Assembly (NCBI GenBank): GCA_946539635.1
Contig: CAMNHS010000052.1
Span: 1 to 8,986, forward strand
Origin: an uncultured Prevotellaceae bacterium
GTDB taxonomy: Bacteria; Bacteroidota; Bacteroidia; Bacteroidales; Bacteroidaceae
Direction of reading: 5' to 3'
DNA length: 8,986 bases
Part shown: piece after piece, positions 6,791-8,986 of the stretch
Position numbering within the stretch: position 1 is the first letter of the stretch
Layout: the number at the start of each line of letters is the position of its first letter
Translations under genes and position numbers: made by a program
The notes under the pieces: generated by a model
Database searches by the model: none
What the model was told of the DNA's origin: nothing
What the model saw: the letters and a program-made list of their open reading frames with translations, nothing else

Positions 6791-7780
6791 ATGGAACAAA
6801 AACAAGGCTACCAAGCCTCCCTCAAGTCAATAGAGACGGAAGACTGGCTCGATCTTCATGTCATTCGTCCCCTATGTTATCAAATAGCTCGTTTGTTTGC
6901 AGTATTTGATATTCATCCCAATACCGTCACCATTTGGTCAATGATTATTGGTGTCATAAGTGCTTATTTCTTTGCCCAGACCTCTTTTTACTATAATGGC
7001 ACGACAGGTCTCCTGATAAACCTCATTGGTGTCATTCTGCTGATGTGGGCCGATATCTTCGATTGTGTTGACGGTCAGCTGGCACGCCTGACAGGAAAGA
7101 AGAGTCCTATTGGCAGAATTCTCGATGGAATGGCCGGTTTTGTATGGTTTATCCCCATTTATCTGTGCATTGTATATAGGTTCTACCTGCATCATGACAT
7201 AGAGTTTTCCTTCTTGGGAATAGAGAACAATGAGCAGAACACCCTCATTGCCACAGGCATCGTCCTGATACTCTCCTTTATCTCTGGTTTCCAAGGTATG
7301 GGCGGTCAGCAGCGAGTAGCGGACTATTACATACAGGTACACCTGCTCTTCCTGAAAGGTGAAGAAGGTAGCGAACTCGACCATTCTGACATACAGCGCC
7401 AGAAACTTAAGGAACTGCAAGACAGAAAGGCTTCATGGGCAGAGATAGCCTTCCAGAAATCATATATTGATTATACCGTAAAGCAAGAGAAAGCTACGCC
7501 AGAGTTCCAGAATTTCGTAGCACTGGCGACCCAGAAATATGGCGGCATAGGGCAGATTCCGAGCGCAATCCGTGAGGAATTCCACAAAGAGTCACTTGCC
7601 CTGATAAAGTGGAACGGACTCCTCACCTTCAATTTCCGTGCAGCCTTCTTCTTTATGTTCTGTCTGCTCGATGTGCCAGCCCTCAACTTTGTGTGGGAGA
7701 TAGTCGGCATGGGGCTGCTGACAGCATATGTGCAGCATCGCCACGAAGCATTCAGCAAACGTTTAGCAGCAAAACTATGA
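6791..7780 (+). CDS. CDP-alcohol phosphatidyltransferase family membrane protein with altered signature
   Basis: Members of this family transfer a phosphoalcohol group from a CDP-linked donor to an acceptor alcohol, usually making phospholipid or related head groups in the inner membrane. The protein has 329 aa, long against about 200 for simple members. PNTVTIWS lies at 43-50. The family signature D-x2-DG-x2-AR-x8-G-x3-D-x3-D is present as Asp91, Asp94-Gly95, Ala98-Arg99, Gly108 and Asp112, but the last Asp is Gly116. A charged cytoplasmic-type insert (about 188-270) separates the core from two C-terminal helices (about 277-314). The start is fixed by the -7 box 8 nt upstream, and the next in-frame Met is residue 51. 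Its stop overlaps the next gene (ATGA). Substrate is unknown; a phosphatidylinositol-type or sphingolipid head-group role is a guess from what Bacteroidetes make. Confidence 0.88.
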   Translation: MEQKQGYQASLKSIETEDWLDLHVIRPLCYQIARLFAVFDIHPNTVTIWSMIIGVISAYFFAQTSFYYNGTTGLLINLIGVILLMWADIFDCVDGQLARLTGKKSPIGRILDGMAGFVWFIPIYLCIVYRFYLHHDIEFSFLGIENNEQNTLIATGIVLILSFISGFQGMGGQQRVADYYIQVHLLFLKGEEGSELDHSDIQRQKLKELQDRKASWAEIAFQKSYIDYTVKQEKATPEFQNFVALATQKYGGIGQIPSAIREEFHKESLALIKWNGLLTFNFRAAFFFMFCLLDVPALNFVWEIVGMGLLTAYVQHRHEAFSKRLAAKL

Positions 7781-8835
7781 CTTGGACGAAGAAGCGATTA
7801 AATGACCTCTTTTTTATCATTGGCGTAGTTGCCGTAGTTGTCATGATGCTGACATTCGATGTCAGTTTCATCGAACTGTGGGAGCATCTGTGTCATGCAG
7901 GTTATTGGCTCATCCCCATCCTTGGCGTTTGGATTATCATCTATGGCATCAACGGCCTTGCGTGGCGGGAAGTGATGCGAGGAGTGATGCGAAGTGCCGA
8001 TGATATTGAGAAATATGAGAAGCTGCCCGGCTTCTGGCGCATCTTCCGACTTACCGTAACAGGATATGCTCTCAACTATGCCACCCCTGTCGGAGGACTT
8101 GGCGGCGAGCCCTATCGCATCATGGAACTCTCTCGAGACATCTCGAAGCAACATGCGTCATCATCCGTCATACTCTATGCCATGATGCATATCTTCGCCC
8201 ATTTCTGGCTGTGGTTCACCTCGGTATTCCTCTACCTCGCCCTTGCAGCCATCGGAGACGTTCCTATGACGCCAGCCATCGGCATCACGATGGGCATCAT
8301 CATCGTCTTCTGCCTCATAGCCTTCTATCTCTTCTCAAAAGGCTACCGCAACGGCCTTGTCGTCAATGTAATAAGGTGGATAGGACATATTCCGGGGTTG
8401 AAAGGCTGGAGCGCCCGTTTCTCCACCAATCATGCGGAAGCCCTCCATAATGTTGACACCCAGATAGCAGCCCTGTTCAGTCAGGACAAGAAAGCCTTCT
8501 ACAACAGTTTGCTTTTGGAATACCTTTCACGCATAGTTCAGGCAACCGAGATACTCTTCATGCTCCTATTGTTCGGCATCGATTGCGGAGGCGGTTTCAG
8601 CGGCATTCTGCTCACCTTCCTCCACTCTATCCTGATACTTGCCTTCACGACGCTTTTCGCCAATCTCATCGGCTTTCTCCCCATGCAGCTTGGCGTTCAG
8701 GAAGGCGGTTTCGTACTCTCTATCGCCGCCCTTGGGCTTTCAGCCGCCCTCGGCATCTTTGTCAGCATCATCTGCCGCGTCAGAGAGATAATATGGATAG
8801 CCGTAGGCCTCGCCTTTATGAGGATGAAAGAATAG
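7777..8835 (+). CDS. Flippase-like / LPG-synthase transmembrane domain (UPF0104) protein
   Basis: Polytopic inner-membrane protein, 352 aa, with about seven or eight hydrophobic segments. It matches the UPF0104/AglD-like family, related to the membrane domain of lysylphosphatidylglycerol synthase (MprF). Key blocks are NYATPVGGLGGEPYRIMELSRD (start about residue 100; Pro104, Glu111, Arg114) and GFLPMQLGVQEGGFVLS (about 299-315), plus a C-terminal Arg (CRVREIIW). It is about the length of the transmembrane domain alone and has no C-terminal aminoacyl-transfer domain, so it is not a full MprF. I chose the ATG at 7777, which overlaps the preceding stop as ATGA. An in-frame start at 7609 would put 56 extra residues inside the upstream gene and is unlikely. 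No Shine-Dalgarno sequence is visible, so translation is probably coupled. A role in moving or presenting the lipid made by its partner is inferred. Confidence 0.9.
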   Translation: MTWTKKRLNDLFFIIGVVAVVVMMLTFDVSFIELWEHLCHAGYWLIPILGVWIIIYGINGLAWREVMRGVMRSADDIEKYEKLPGFWRIFRLTVTGYALNYATPVGGLGGEPYRIMELSRDISKQHASSSVILYAMMHIFAHFWLWFTSVFLYLALAAIGDVPMTPAIGITMGIIIVFCLIAFYLFSKGYRNGLVVNVIRWIGHIPGLKGWSARFSTNHAEALHNVDTQIAALFSQDKKAFYNSLLLEYLSRIVQATEILFMLLLFGIDCGGGFSGILLTFLHSILILAFTTLFANLIGFLPMQLGVQEGGFVLSIAALGLSAALGIFVSIICRVREIIWIAVGLAFMRMKE

Positions 8836-8844
8836 CGTTGTGTT

Positions 8845-8875
8845 CTCTGTGGTGAAGAATTTTGTTCCCACGGAG
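8845..8875 (+). other. Weak hairpin after the flippase-like gene
   Basis: CTCTGTGG (8845-8852) can pair with CCACGGAG (8868-8875), eight pairs including one G-U, around a 15-nt loop. It starts 9 nt after the stop codon, but no T-run follows, so it is not a standard intrinsic terminator. It might stabilise the 3' end or be fortuitous. Confidence 0.35.
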
Positions 8876-8930
8876 GGATTGGTTTGAAAATATAAAAGCG
8901 ATTTTCCATTTTGCATAACTTAAACGCATC

Positions 8931-8958
8931 TTTGAAAATTGAGGATTTATGACTTTTG
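8931..8958 (+). promoter_or_regulatory. Possible promoter for a gene beyond the right edge
   Basis: TTTG at 8931-8934, then 16 nt, then GACTTTTG at 8951-8958, which differs from TAnnTTTG only in its first base. Spacing is close to the usual Bacteroidetes range. No gene can be confirmed in the 28 nt that remain. An ATG at 8949 opens a frame to the window edge (12 complete codons), but it would overlap the putative -7 box, so both cannot be right. Confidence 0.25.
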
Positions 8959-8986
8959 GCGCCTTAAGTGTCACTCACCTCTTACC

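Noticed and set aside
7609..7776. Upstream in-frame extension of the flippase-like protein by 56 residues
   Set aside because: It lies wholly inside the phosphatidyltransferase gene, is not hydrophobic in a domain-like way, and the ATG at 7777 forms a standard ATGA overlap and gives a normal family N-terminus.
8845..8875. Intrinsic terminator of the lipid gene pair
   Set aside because: The stem is short, includes a wobble pair and a 15-nt loop, and no T-tract follows; kept only as a weak hairpin.

Overview
The window reads as a chromosomal segment of a Bacteroidota species, most likely Bacteroidales (Bacteroides/Prevotella-like). The reasons are a complete-looking Na+-translocating NADH:quinone oxidoreductase operon, two upstream -7 boxes of the Bacteroidetes form TAnnTTTG, AT-rich intergenic DNA around moderate-GC genes, and few Shine-Dalgarno sites outside the nqr genes. 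The genus is inferred, not proven. I see no tRNA, rRNA, CRISPR array, transposase, integrase or phage gene.

Layout. Positions 1-5524 hold the minus-strand operon nqrA-nqrB-nqrC-nqrD-nqrE-nqrF, reading right to left. nqrF is cut by the left edge, with about 379 residues visible. Adjacent genes overlap by 4, 4, 8 and 1 nt, and only nqrE-nqrF has a gap (10 nt). Cofactor ligands are in place: four 2Fe-2S cysteines in NqrF, paired membrane cysteines in NqrD and NqrE, and flavinylation threonines in NqrB and NqrC. Upstream and on the same strand, 47 nt from nqrA, is a PLP-dependent aminotransferase of the HisC-like fold (5572-6609). It has its own -7 box and may be the first gene of the nqr transcript.

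A 181-nt divergent intergenic region (6610-6790) carries two outward-facing -7 boxes, an inverted and a direct repeat, and a four-unit heptanucleotide repeat. To its right are two plus-strand genes overlapping by ATGA: a CDP-alcohol phosphatidyltransferase family protein (6791-7780) and a polytopic flippase-like/LPG-synthase-TM (UPF0104) protein (7777-8835). The last 151 nt contain a weak hairpin and a possible promoter for a gene beyond the edge.

How the genes work together. The nqr products form one inner-membrane complex that oxidises NADH, reduces quinone and pumps Na+. The two plus-strand genes look like a lipid head-group transfer enzyme paired with a membrane protein that could move or handle its product; the lipid cannot be read from sequence. 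The most unusual point is that the phosphatidyltransferase signature lacks its final aspartate, with Gly at residue 116. I found no convincing new multi-gene system. The best candidates for follow-up are the lipid pair with its altered active site and the unassigned aminotransferase next to nqr.
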